A DNA stretch of 7,325 bases from Sulfuriferula multivorans (GCA_010365175.1 JAAFGW010000141.1:1-7325), one strand, 5' to 3'; counted from the first letter of the stretch, positions 1 to 7,147 are shown. Translations and numbers: made by a program. The notes: generated from the sequence alone by a model not told the origin.

Positions 1-173
1 GAAAGCGGCATTGAATCGGTTCACAATCATGTTCGATGAACGTATGCCGCAGCATTAAACGATTTCCCGTTTACACAAAATCGCGGACACCCCCTCGGTT
101 GGTTGTCTTGACGGCCTTACTTCTAGGTCATTCAGCTCCTAAGCTGCCCTCATTTCTATATTCAGCGGCACCT
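1..173. other. Gene-poor left edge; possible C-terminal scrap of a plus-strand gene
   Basis: No complete gene is supported here. In plus frame 2, bases 2-58 read as an open 18-codon tail (KAALNRFTIMFDERMPQH) ending in TAA at 56-58. It could be the end of a gene entering from the left and converging on prfC, but it is too short to assign. A small CAGCT/AGCTG hairpin (133-146, 4-base loop) lies downstream of prfC, but no T run follows it in either direction, so I do not call it a terminator. The rest shows no RNA gene, repeat or clear promoter. Confidence 0.25.
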
Positions 174-1805
174 CTAACTCATCACCTGTCCATGCTCCCG
201 AGTATCGTGGAACGCGACCTTGGGCCAGCGTTCCTGTGCCAGCGATAGATTCACGCGCGTATCCGCCAGATAGACCAGATTGCCGTCCACATCTTTCGCC
301 AGCTTGAGCGTGTTGGCCTTGGTGAATTCCGCCAGATGCTGGACATCGGGGCAGGTGACCCAGCGTGCGGTGTAGATGCCGGCGTTCTCGAAGCTGGCGT
401 CGACGCCGTATTCGGTTCTGAGGCGATGGGCGACGACTTCGAACTGCAGCTGGCCGACTGCGCCAATCAGCAGCGTGTTGTCGGCGAAGGGTTCGAACAC
501 TTGCACCGCACCTTCCTCGCCCAGTTCCAATAATCCCTTGTTCAACTGCTTGGCGCGCAGCGGGTCGCGCAGACGCGGGCGGCTGAAGAGTTCGGGAGCG
601 AAGTAGGGGATGCCCTTGTATTGCAGGGCTTCGCCTTCGGTCAGCGTGTCGCCGATATGCAGCTGGCCGTGGTTGTGGATGCCGATGATGTCGCCGGCCA
701 CGGCATCTTCCATGCGGGTGCGCTCGTTGGCCATGAAAACCACTGCGTTGGCGATTTTCATGTCCTTGCCGGTACGGCGGTGGCGCACTTTCATGTTGGG
801 ACTGTAACGACCTGAGCAGACGCGGAAGAAGGCGATGCGGTCGCGGTGCTGCGGATCCATGTTGGCCTGGATCTTGAACACGAAGCCGGTGAACTTGGGT
901 TCGGTGGGCTCGACCACGCGCTCGACCGCCTCGCGCGGCTGCGGCGGTGGCGCCCAGTCGGCCAGCGCATGCAGTACTTCGCGCACGCCGAAGTTGTTGA
1001 TTCCAGAGCCGAAGAATACCGGCGACTGCTGTCCCTTCAGAAACGCATCGAGGTCGAAACTGTCGCCGGCACCGCGCACCAACTCGATTTCGGACAGCAG
1101 GGTGTCGGCTTCCTGAGGGAAGCGTTCCTTGAGTGCGGCTTCGCCCAGGCCCTGTAGCGATTCGAACTTCTGGTTGGCGTTTTCCTCGCCGGCTTTAAAG
1201 CGCAGGATTTCGTTGTTGAGCAGGTGATACACGCCCTGGAAGCGCTTGCCCATGCCAATCGGCCAAGTCACCGGCGCGCAGTGAATCTTCAGGATCGATT
1301 CGATCTCGTCCAGCAGTTCCAGCGGCTCGCGCACCTCGCGGTCCATCTTGTTGATGAAAGTGATGATGGGGGTGTCGCGCAGGCGGCAGACTTCCAGCAG
1401 CTTGATGGTTTGTTCTTCAACGCCCTTGGCGGCGTCGACCACCATGATCGCGGCGTCCACGGCGGTGAGCACGCGGTAGGTGTCTTCCGAAAAGTCCTTG
1501 TGGCCGGGGGTGTCGAGCAGGTTGAACACGCAGTTGCCGTGGGAGAACTGCATCACCGAGCTTGCCACCGAAATGCCGCGCTCGCGCTCGATTTCCATCC
1601 AGTCGGAGGTGGCATAGCGGCTGCTTTTGCGCGCCTTGACCGTGCCCGCCATCTGGATGGCGCCACCGAACAGCAGCAGCTTTTCGGTCAGCGTGGTTTT
1701 ACCGGCGTCGGGGTGCGAGATGATGGCAAAGGTGCGGCGCTTTTTGACGTCGCGCACCAAAGTCGGGTCGCCGGTCTTGACCGGTGCGGTGGCAGTGGAT
1801 TCCAT
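174..1805 (-). CDS. prfC: Peptide chain release factor 3 (RF3), class II release factor GTPase
   Basis: RF3 is a cytoplasmic translational GTPase that removes RF1/RF2 from the ribosome after peptide release. The 543-residue protein is the usual family length and has all G-domain signatures: P-loop SHPDAGKTT at 30-38, switch I ERERGISV at 73-80 (Ser in place of the Thr of EF-G/EF-Tu, as is usual in RF3), DTPGH at 98-102 and NKMD at 152-155. The EF-Tu-like domain II and the RF3 C-terminal domain follow, ending in the typical FHDTREHGQ. The ATG at 1805 is the first reasonable start: the next in-frame Met (M52) lies beyond the P-loop. It puts about 20 residues before the conserved RRTFAIISHPDAGK block. 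No strong Shine-Dalgarno sequence is seen, so a slightly shorter start at a GTG (V9 or V17) is possible. It looks like an independent housekeeping gene next to the adhesin locus; the hairpin behind the TolC gene separates the two. Confidence 0.97.
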   Translation of the reverse strand: MESTATAPVKTGDPTLVRDVKKRRTFAIISHPDAGKTTLTEKLLLFGGAIQMAGTVKARKSSRYATSDWMEIERERGISVASSVMQFSHGNCVFNLLDTPGHKDFSEDTYRVLTAVDAAIMVVDAAKGVEEQTIKLLEVCRLRDTPIITFINKMDREVREPLELLDEIESILKIHCAPVTWPIGMGKRFQGVYHLLNNEILRFKAGEENANQKFESLQGLGEAALKERFPQEADTLLSEIELVRGAGDSFDLDAFLKGQQSPVFFGSGINNFGVREVLHALADWAPPPQPREAVERVVEPTEPKFTGFVFKIQANMDPQHRDRIAFFRVCSGRYSPNMKVRHRRTGKDMKIANAVVFMANERTRMEDAVAGDIIGIHNHGQLHIGDTLTEGEALQYKGIPYFAPELFSRPRLRDPLRAKQLNKGLLELGEEGAVQVFEPFADNTLLIGAVGQLQFEVVAHRLRTEYGVDASFENAGIYTARWVTCPDVQHLAEFTKANTLKLAKDVDGNLVYLADTRVNLSLAQERWPKVAFHDTREHGQVMS

Positions 1806-1933
1806 GGGGGCAGCATGCAGATATGAAGCAGGCCGCCATTTTAAGCTATTTCGAGCGGTGTGCCGTTCAGGAGGGGTCCAGACTGTTGGGCGCTTTCAAT
1901 CAGTTCTGGCTTCGTCAGAGGGTATGTCAGTAA
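1806..1933. promoter_or_regulatory. Intergenic region upstream of prfC, probable promoter region
   Basis: This gap separates the prfC start from the hairpin behind the TolC-family gene and must carry the prfC promoter if that gene is transcribed on its own. On the minus strand a TAAAAT-like -10 element falls within the AGCTTAAAAT stretch near 1840-1850. No well-spaced -35 box accompanies it: the nearest candidate, TGAACG, is about 20 bases upstream. I see no ORF, operator palindrome or riboswitch fold here. Confidence 0.25.
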
Positions 1934-1955
1934 ACAGGGGACTTTCGCCCCCTGT
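1934..1955 (-). terminator. GNRA-loop hairpin just downstream of the TolC-family gene, probable terminator
   Basis: Read on the minus strand, ACAGGGG pairs with CCCCTGT, and the stem extends inward through a G-T wobble and a C-G pair to close on a GAAA tetraloop. The result is a 9-pair stem in 22 bases, starting 2 bases after the TGA stop at 1958-1960. Only a short TTT follows the stem, so intrinsic termination may be inefficient. The hairpin could also stabilise the mRNA 3' end. Confidence 0.55.
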
Positions 1956-1957
1956 GT

Positions 1958-3850
1958 TCATTTGCAATCGCAGTTTTGCGTGGATGGCTTAACCCGCTTT
2001 TCCCGCTTCGTCTTTTTGACGGGTTTGACGATATCGGACAGCGATGCCTTGGTTGTCGACAGCACCTGTTCACGCTGGATCTTCCAGCGGTTTCCATCGC
2101 GCACCCATTCAATCCGTTTTTCCACTTCGTCGCGGTATTTGGCCGAAGTATAGGTTTGCTTGAATTCTGTTAGCCCTTTGTTGGCTTCCGGGTTGCTCAC
2201 TTTCAGGCCATCAATCCCCACCGTGATATTCCCCGGTTTGCTGAGGCGTACGGCACGTTCGCTCGACCATTTCGTGAGCGAGACGCCATCCTCAGGGGTG
2301 AACGTTTTAGCGTAGTAGTCGCGGTAACGCGGGAAATCCTTGGACGACCAGCCTGCGGCCCAGCCGGCCAGGGCTTGTGGCAGGGTTTCCGGCGGCAGGG
2401 CGACGGGCTGGGGCTCAATGGGTTTGCCCGGCGCTGCGTCAACCTTGCGTGGAGTCAGGATGTCACTAGCCACTCTAACCGCCGGAACCACTGCGGGGCA
2501 CTGGCTTGCCGGGTCGACTTGAAAGCGGTCCTGTCCCAGTTCTTTGAGCGTGGGCAGATTGTCACGTCCCACTTGCAATGCAGCAAGCAGGTTACCCATG
2601 CCGGCCTGGGTGCGCAGGTAGGCGATGGCATGGTCATAGGACGCGTTTACGTAGGCGCGGCGCGCCTGGAAATATTCGTTTTCGGTATCCAGCAGGTCGA
2701 GCAGGGTGCGTTGCCCGATGTCGTATTGCTTGCGATAGGCTTCGCGTGCTTTTTCGATTGAGAGTTGATGCTGGTCGAGAAAACCCAGTTGGCGCGACAG
2801 GTTTTCCGTATCGTTGTAGGCGATTGAAAGCGTCTGCCGGATATCACGGCAGGCCTTGTCGCGCAGATCTTTTGCCACTTTCAGCCGCTCGGCATACTGG
2901 CGAACCAGCGCCTGGTCCGAGCCGCCCTTGAAGAGGTTGTAATTGAGCACAAGCTCGATGACCTGTTCGTCACGTCTGCCTGCAATACCATTGCTGTTGT
3001 TCGAAATATCCTTGCGGGCACGCAAATCGACTCTTGGCTGAAAATTAGCCTGGCGACCATGCGCTTCGGCCTGAGCCGAACGCACGTTTTCAATCGCAGC
3101 ATTAAAACCCGGATTGCCTTGATAAGCCTGTTTTAGCGCTTCTTCCGGCGTGGGCGGGATGCCCTGCTTGTACAGTTCGGGTTGAACCAGATTGTTTGAT
3201 GGCAATTCGCCCACCAGGCGCAGGTAGCGCGCGCTGACATCATTCAGGTTGCTGGACTCGGTAAGCATGTTCGATTGGGCCAGCGCCAGTCGGCCGCCCG
3301 CTTGCTCGAAGTCGACTCGACGCCCTACACCGGCTTCGACGCGTTGCTGAATCTGGTTGAAAACCTGTTCATGCTGGGCGTAGTTTTCCTGCGCCAGCGT
3401 GGAAAGCTCTCGGTAACGCAGCACGTCGAGATAGGCGCGTGCTGTTTCGAGCGCGGTGGTTTCAGAAGCGTCGAGTACTTCGTAGTAGCGCACTAGCTTG
3501 GCATAGGCGAGTCGGGCCACTTCGTCGCGGGTGGAGAAGCCGTCGTAAATCATCTGGTTGAATGACAACACGGCGCCGCGACGGGTGAGATTAGTGGTGG
3601 GCTGATTGGGTTGAGTCAGGCTTTCACGGCCGATACCGGTCGTGATATCCACACGCGGGAAATAACCACCTCGTGCGACATTCTGCTCATTCTGGGCGGA
3701 AAGAAACGTGTGCCAGCGGGCCTGGACTTCGGGGTTGCTGGAGACAGCGCTTTTGACCGCATCCTGAAGGGTGACGGGCGCCTGAGCGACAGCGGGCGTT
3801 GACAGTGCCGTCAAAACCACTAAAGACAAAATGATATTTCTTCCCTGCAT
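1958..3850 (-). CDS. TolC-family outer membrane channel (LapE-like) with C-terminal NTF2-like domain
   Basis: Probable outer membrane pore of the type I secretion system exporting the adjacent adhesin. The ATG at 3850 is preferred over an upstream in-frame start at 3976, because GGGAGG lies 8 bases before it and it opens directly into a signal peptide (residues 1-22, cleavage near AVA|QA). Two outer membrane efflux protein repeats follow, about 27-220 and 235-425. Signs are TLQDAVKSAVSSNPEVQA, the YDGFSTRDEV and YNLFKGGSDQ strand segments, and the YDIGQRTLLDLLDTENEYF block. That would end a normal TolC. A proline-rich linker (about 465-490) then leads to a second domain, about 490-600, with WAAGWSSKDFPRYRDYY, a W-x9-LSKPGNI segment and RWKIQREQV. 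This matches the NTF2/SnoaL-like fold seen in Cds6-type C-terminal domains. The last 22 residues are Lys/Arg-rich and end in CDCK. At 630 residues it is well above the roughly 450 of plain TolC/LapE. It is divergent from lapG-lapD. The TolC assignment is firm, the fold of the extra domain likely, and its role unknown. Confidence 0.93.
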   Translation of the reverse strand: MQGRNIILSLVVLTALSTPAVAQAPVTLQDAVKSAVSSNPEVQARWHTFLSAQNEQNVARGGYFPRVDITTGIGRESLTQPNQPTTNLTRRGAVLSFNQMIYDGFSTRDEVARLAYAKLVRYYEVLDASETTALETARAYLDVLRYRELSTLAQENYAQHEQVFNQIQQRVEAGVGRRVDFEQAGGRLALAQSNMLTESSNLNDVSARYLRLVGELPSNNLVQPELYKQGIPPTPEEALKQAYQGNPGFNAAIENVRSAQAEAHGRQANFQPRVDLRARKDISNNSNGIAGRRDEQVIELVLNYNLFKGGSDQALVRQYAERLKVAKDLRDKACRDIRQTLSIAYNDTENLSRQLGFLDQHQLSIEKAREAYRKQYDIGQRTLLDLLDTENEYFQARRAYVNASYDHAIAYLRTQAGMGNLLAALQVGRDNLPTLKELGQDRFQVDPASQCPAVVPAVRVASDILTPRKVDAAPGKPIEPQPVALPPETLPQALAGWAAGWSSKDFPRYRDYYAKTFTPEDGVSLTKWSSERAVRLSKPGNITVGIDGLKVSNPEANKGLTEFKQTYTSAKYRDEVEKRIEWVRDGNRWKIQREQVLSTTKASLSDIVKPVKKTKREKRVKPSTQNCDCK

Positions 3851-4149
3851 TCCTTCAGCCTCCCGGATCGAAACCGATAACTTATAGTGTGTGTTAGCGC
3901 GATATTGTATGCAAAACTCATACCAGCTCGGCGCATTACCCTTCTTAACGTCGCGAAATACCGTAACTTGAGGCAAGAAAACCAGTTGGACATCTTACGG
4001 AAACTCGAATGCAGCGGAATTGTGGCCATTGATGGGATGCAGTTTCCTGGTTCGTCACACGAGTTTGAGTCGAATGCATACAAGAATGGTGTGCGGCATC
4101 AGGCCGTTCTGAGCTGGGAGTGTTGAGAATTCGACACATTGTTGAAAGG
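3851..4149. promoter_or_regulatory. Divergent promoter region between the TolC-family gene and lapG
   Basis: This 299-base region must start transcription of both divergent units. For the TolC gene, TATAAG on the minus strand (3881-3886) is a reasonable -10 about 30 bases before the ATG, but its -35 region (near TACAAT) is poor. For lapG I find no convincing -35/-10 pair. The 9-mer TCGAATGCA occurs twice in direct orientation (4005-4013 and 4070-4078), which could be chance. No known c-di-GMP riboswitch fold, tRNA or clear palindromic operator is visible. A plus-strand open frame of 79 codons (3887-4126) crosses the region but lacks a ribosome site and recognisable features, so I do not call it a gene. 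Confidence 0.4.
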
Positions 4150-4803
4150 ATGTCCCTGTTAAAAGGAATATGCTTCCTGCTGTTTGGTGCAAGCCTTGTT
4201 TTTGCAGGGGTTGAGCTGGATCGAATGTTGCTGCTTGCCAGCCAGCGTTACGGTGACGCGGGCGCTGCTTCGGTGACCGCCTGGCGCGATTTGCTGACAA
4301 ACTCGGCGGGGCAGTCCGATTCGGTCAAATTAAAACGGGTGAACGAGTTTTTTAATCATCGAACGCGTTTTCGGGACGACCGGGATATCTGGGGCGTTGA
4401 GGATTACTGGGCAACCCCGCTTGAGGTGTTGGGACGGGCGGAAGGGGATTGCGAAGATTTTGCAATAGCCAAATACATGACTTTAAAGCTGATGGGCCTC
4501 TCGTCCGAGAAGATGCGGCTGGCTTACGTCAAAGCGCGCCTGGGAGGCCCACAAAGCACGATCGTTCAAGCCCACATGGTGCTGAGCTATTATCCGGCTC
4601 CAGAGGATGAACCCTTGATTCTGGATAATCTGATTTCGGATATCCGCCCCGCTTCTCGTCGTCCGGATTTGACGTTGGTGTTTGGTTTTAACACCGAGGG
4701 CCTGTGGGTGGGGGGAGCGGCACCCCGTGCAGGTGCCTCGGCACAGCGACTGTCAAAATGGCAGGCTGTGCTGGTCAGAATGCGGGAAGACGGAATCGAA
4801 TGA
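4150..4803 (+). CDS. lapG: LapG-like periplasmic transglutaminase-like cysteine protease
   Basis: LapG is a calcium-dependent periplasmic protease (bacterial transglutaminase-like cysteine protease family) that cuts the N-terminal region of Lap-type adhesins and releases them from the outer membrane pore. From the ATG at 4150 the protein has 217 residues, with a signal peptide (Lys5, hydrophobic stretch about 6-18, cleavage near VFA|GV). The catalytic triad is visible: C101 in EGDCEDF, H142 in QAHMVLSYY and D159 in LILDNLISDIRP. The His-Asp spacing of 17 equals that of P. fluorescens LapG. D100 and E102 flanking the Cys correspond to the family's calcium-binding acidic pair. The family block IWGVEDYWATPLE is also present. 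A GTG at 4120 would add 10 residues before the signal peptide. Neither start has a well-spaced ribosome site (GAAAGG touches the ATG, GGGAG touches the GTG), but the ATG gives the cleaner signal peptide. lapD starts 25 bases after the stop, so the two are probably co-transcribed. Confidence 0.93.
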   Translation: MSLLKGICFLLFGASLVFAGVELDRMLLLASQRYGDAGAASVTAWRDLLTNSAGQSDSVKLKRVNEFFNHRTRFRDDRDIWGVEDYWATPLEVLGRAEGDCEDFAIAKYMTLKLMGLSSEKMRLAYVKARLGGPQSTIVQAHMVLSYYPAPEDEPLILDNLISDIRPASRRPDLTLVFGFNTEGLWVGGAAPRAGASAQRLSKWQAVLVRMREDGIE

Positions 4804-4828
4804 ATAACCATTTGCTCAGGGATACGTT

Positions 4829-6745
4829 ATGACACTTACCAAGCAGCTCTGGCTTGCCGTTGTGGCAATCATGACCATCGCGTTCGGGATCAGTTTTCTG
4901 GTCAGCGCCTGGTCGGCCAAAAACTATCTCGAAGATCAGCTGCGACTGAAAAACATCGATAACGCCAACTCGCTGGCCTTGTCGATGTCGCAGATGGACA
5001 AGGATCCCGTGTTGATCGAATTGCTGGTTTCCGCCCAGTTCGATATCGGCCATTACAAGCAGATCAAACTGGTTTCGCCCACCGGCAAGCTGATGATCGA
5101 ACGCGTGAACGAAGACGCAAACGATACAGTGCCCGTGTGGTTCGTCAGCCTGATTCCTTTGGCCGCTCAGCCGGGAGTGGCGCAGGTTCAGGATAACTGG
5201 CGCCAATATGGCACGCTGACCGTGATCAGCAATAACGGTTTTGCCTATCAGGCGTTATGGAAAGGCAATATTCGCTTGTTGCTCTGGTTTTTTGCGGGAG
5301 CAATTTTGAGCGGCGTGATCGGCACCCTGATCCTGCGTGCCATTACTCGTCCACTGGGCGAGGTGGTCAAGCAGGCAGAAGCCATTGGCGCACGCAAATT
5401 CATAACCATTGAAGAACCGCGTACGCGGGAATTCCGCAGCGTGGTGCGCGCCATGAATGCGCTGTCCGGGCAGGTGCGCGGCATGCTCGATGAAGAGTCA
5501 GCACGGCTTGAACGTTTGCGACGCGATGCACAGCACGATGCGTTGACCGGACTGGTGAATCGCGAACATTTTCTCAGCAAGATGCGTTCAGCGCTCGAAG
5601 ATGACAACGCCGCACCTGCCGGTGGGCTGTTTTTTGTTCGCTTGCCTGACCTGGTCAAAATGAACAAGGAGCTGGGCCGCGAATCGACAGATGCGCTGCT
5701 GAAATTGCTGGCCAATGCGTTGCAGGAATCCTGTCCGGATGAATCCTGCCTGATTGGGCGAATGAACGGATCCGACTTTGCCGTCCTGGCGCCGGATGTG
5801 GATTCGGTGGCTGAGTGTGCGCGTCAGATTTCTGCGCATGCCTTGTTGTCAATCAATGACCCAAGTTCGACAACAGAACACACCGTACTGTTGGGCGCAG
5901 CCATATATCGCCATGGCGAAGCCTTGTCGCAGGTGTTGTCGCGTGCCGACATGGCGCTGAATCGGGCCGAAGTCGAAGGTGGCAGCGCAGTCGAGATGGA
6001 CACCGCCAATGTGGAATGGAAGCCCGCCGCGAGCCTGGTATCCGCATGGCAGGTACTGATTGAGACCGCGCTGAACCTGAACCGGGTTCAGTTCGCCACC
6101 TATCCGGTTCTGAGCGGCAAGGGCGAATTGATTCACTATGAAGCTCCGGCGCGCCTGCAGGTGATCCAGAGTTCATTGTGGATGCCGGCGCAGGAATTTA
6201 TGCCCTGGGCCAGTCGACTGGGCTTGATTGAACGCATTGACGAAGCTGTGTTTGAGCATGCGCTGGTTTGGTTGCAGTCAAATGACGGCCCTGTCTGTAT
6301 CAATGTGTCACCACAATCCGTGTGCAATCCGGTGTTGCTGACGCGCTATTACCAGGCGCTCAAGACTCACCCGGGCATCGCTGGAAAATTATGGATCGAT
6401 ATCCCCGAGTTTGTGGCGTACCGCCATGCCCGTGAATTCCGCGTGTTCTGCGATACGCTGAAACCGCTGGGCTGCAAGATTGGCCTCGAGCATGTTGGCA
6501 ATCAGATTTGCCATATGGGTGAACTCTATGACGTTGGGCTGGATTACCTGAAAATCGATCGCGCGATTATCCGCGACATCGATCAGAACCAGGGCAATCA
6601 GACATTCCTGCGTGGCTTGTGCACCATTGCACACACCATGGGCATGATGACGCTCGCCGAGGGCGTGCTCAACCAGCGCGAGGCCATGTGCCTGAATGAG
6701 CTGGGATTCAAGGGGATGACCGGACCAGGCATTGTCCTGCCTTAA
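4829..6745 (+). CDS. lapD: LapD-like inner-membrane c-di-GMP receptor with degenerate GGDEF-EAL domains
   Basis: LapD binds cytoplasmic c-di-GMP and, in that state, sequesters LapG in the periplasm so that the adhesin stays attached. The 638 residues show TM1 (about 7-28), a periplasmic LapD/MoxY N-terminal domain (about 30-145), TM2 (about 148-170), a HAMP segment from ITRPLGEVVKQAEAIGARKF (172-191), a GGDEF domain (about 233-390) and an EAL domain (about 405-638). Both enzyme signatures are broken. The GGDEF loop reads NGSDF (313-317) with no RxxD inhibitory site before it. In the EAL domain the first motif is EAP (438-440), and the metal-binding DD pair is replaced by E554-H555. Ligand-type residues persist: R442, N492, E527, K575 in LKID and E611 in AEGV. 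This fits a receptor that binds c-di-GMP but neither makes nor degrades it. The ATG at 4829 follows CAGGGA at a good distance. It follows lapG directly and converges on the small gene at 6780. Confidence 0.94.
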   Translation: MTLTKQLWLAVVAIMTIAFGISFLVSAWSAKNYLEDQLRLKNIDNANSLALSMSQMDKDPVLIELLVSAQFDIGHYKQIKLVSPTGKLMIERVNEDANDTVPVWFVSLIPLAAQPGVAQVQDNWRQYGTLTVISNNGFAYQALWKGNIRLLLWFFAGAILSGVIGTLILRAITRPLGEVVKQAEAIGARKFITIEEPRTREFRSVVRAMNALSGQVRGMLDEESARLERLRRDAQHDALTGLVNREHFLSKMRSALEDDNAAPAGGLFFVRLPDLVKMNKELGRESTDALLKLLANALQESCPDESCLIGRMNGSDFAVLAPDVDSVAECARQISAHALLSINDPSSTTEHTVLLGAAIYRHGEALSQVLSRADMALNRAEVEGGSAVEMDTANVEWKPAASLVSAWQVLIETALNLNRVQFATYPVLSGKGELIHYEAPARLQVIQSSLWMPAQEFMPWASRLGLIERIDEAVFEHALVWLQSNDGPVCINVSPQSVCNPVLLTRYYQALKTHPGIAGKLWIDIPEFVAYRHAREFRVFCDTLKPLGCKIGLEHVGNQICHMGELYDVGLDYLKIDRAIIRDIDQNQGNQTFLRGLCTIAHTMGMMTLAEGVLNQREAMCLNELGFKGMTGPGIVLP

Positions 6746-6754
6746 TGGACAGGA
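6735..6754. terminator. Weak hairpin across the lapD stop codon, between convergent genes
   Basis: TCCTG (6735-6739) pairs with CAGGA (6750-6754), and two further C-G pairs inside leave one bulged A and a TTAAT loop that contains the lapD stop codon. No T run follows on either strand, so intrinsic termination is doubtful. It is the only stem I find near the 34-base gap between lapD and the convergent small gene. Confidence 0.22.
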
Positions 6755-6779
6755 TTCCTCCGCAATACTGGTTCGGAAC

Positions 6780-7106
6780 TTAGATCGTTTCGTCTGTCCC
6801 GCTGAGCAGATTGAGGGCGCCGAGCGTTTGACGCATTGAGCGACGCTCCATCAGCTTGGACTGAACCGCAACGGGTAGGTCGGTGATGCGAATCACGTTC
6901 TTGGTGATGAGCACATCGATCAGGTCTTCAATCGCCCGAATAAACTTCAGGTCGGACGTTTCAAGTGGCTTGATCTCCCCGCCCATCACGGCCAAGAAAG
7001 TTTGCAGCTCGGGTGCATCGGCTGTAATTTCCTGGTCATCGCTATCAGTAGGTGTGGCGCTGGCCGCAATGATGTGTCCCGAAGGATCGCGCTTAACAAA
7101 AGGCAT
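6780..7106 (-). CDS. Small conserved protein of unknown function, downstream of the adhesin gene
   Basis: A 108-residue acidic cytoplasmic-type protein with no signal peptide, membrane segment or cysteine. It has three visible parts: an N-terminal MPFVKRDPSGHIIAAS stretch (1-16) that looks like a beta hairpin; an acidic middle leading to APELQTFLA (31-39); and a helical C-terminal half with SDLKFIRAIEDLIDVLI (51-67), VIRITDLPVAVQSKLMERR (71-89) and RQTLGALNLL (92-101). From memory this resembles small proteobacterial proteins often labelled 'tryptophan synthase subunit beta-like'. The name has no functional basis visible here: the protein is far too short for TrpB and lacks its PLP-binding motifs. 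The ATG at 7106 has AAAGGA at good spacing. It starts 41 bases after the adhesin stop with no hairpin between, so it is probably the last gene of the adhesin transcript. Its position suggests an accessory role in adhesin production or secretion, which is inference only. Confidence 0.85.
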   Translation of the reverse strand: MPFVKRDPSGHIIAASATPTDSDDQEITADAPELQTFLAVMGGEIKPLETSDLKFIRAIEDLIDVLITKNVIRITDLPVAVQSKLMERRSMRQTLGALNLLSGTDETI

Positions 7107-7147
7107 TTTTTTCCTTTGCCTGCTTCAGATTGTTTGACTTTGCCATA

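Noticed and set aside
133..146. CAGCT/AGCTG hairpin downstream of prfC as a terminator
   Set aside because: Only 5 base pairs and no T run on either side.
1224..1826. Long plus-strand open frame of 200 codons opposite prfC
   Set aside because: It lies antisense within a firmly identified conserved gene, and its His/Val/Gly/Asp-rich composition is typical of a shadow frame in GC-rich coding DNA.
3851..3976. Upstream extension of the TolC-family gene to a start at 3976 (42 extra residues)
   Set aside because: The extension would bury the signal peptide; the ATG at 3850 has a clear GGGAGG site and starts directly at the signal peptide.
3887..4126. Plus-strand 79-codon open frame across the divergent intergenic region, its stop overlapping the GTG at 4120
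   Set aside because: It starts at a GTG without a ribosome site, has no recognisable domain or signal, and occupies a region needed for two promoters; probably a chance open frame.
5248..5715. Minus-strand 155-codon open frame opposite lapD
   Set aside because: Its Ser/Arg-rich composition and position inside the well-supported lapD frame mark it as a shadow frame.
6780..7106. Tryptophan synthase beta subunit function for the small gene
   Set aside because: TrpB is about 400 residues with PLP-binding motifs; this 108-residue protein has neither, and no trp genes are nearby.
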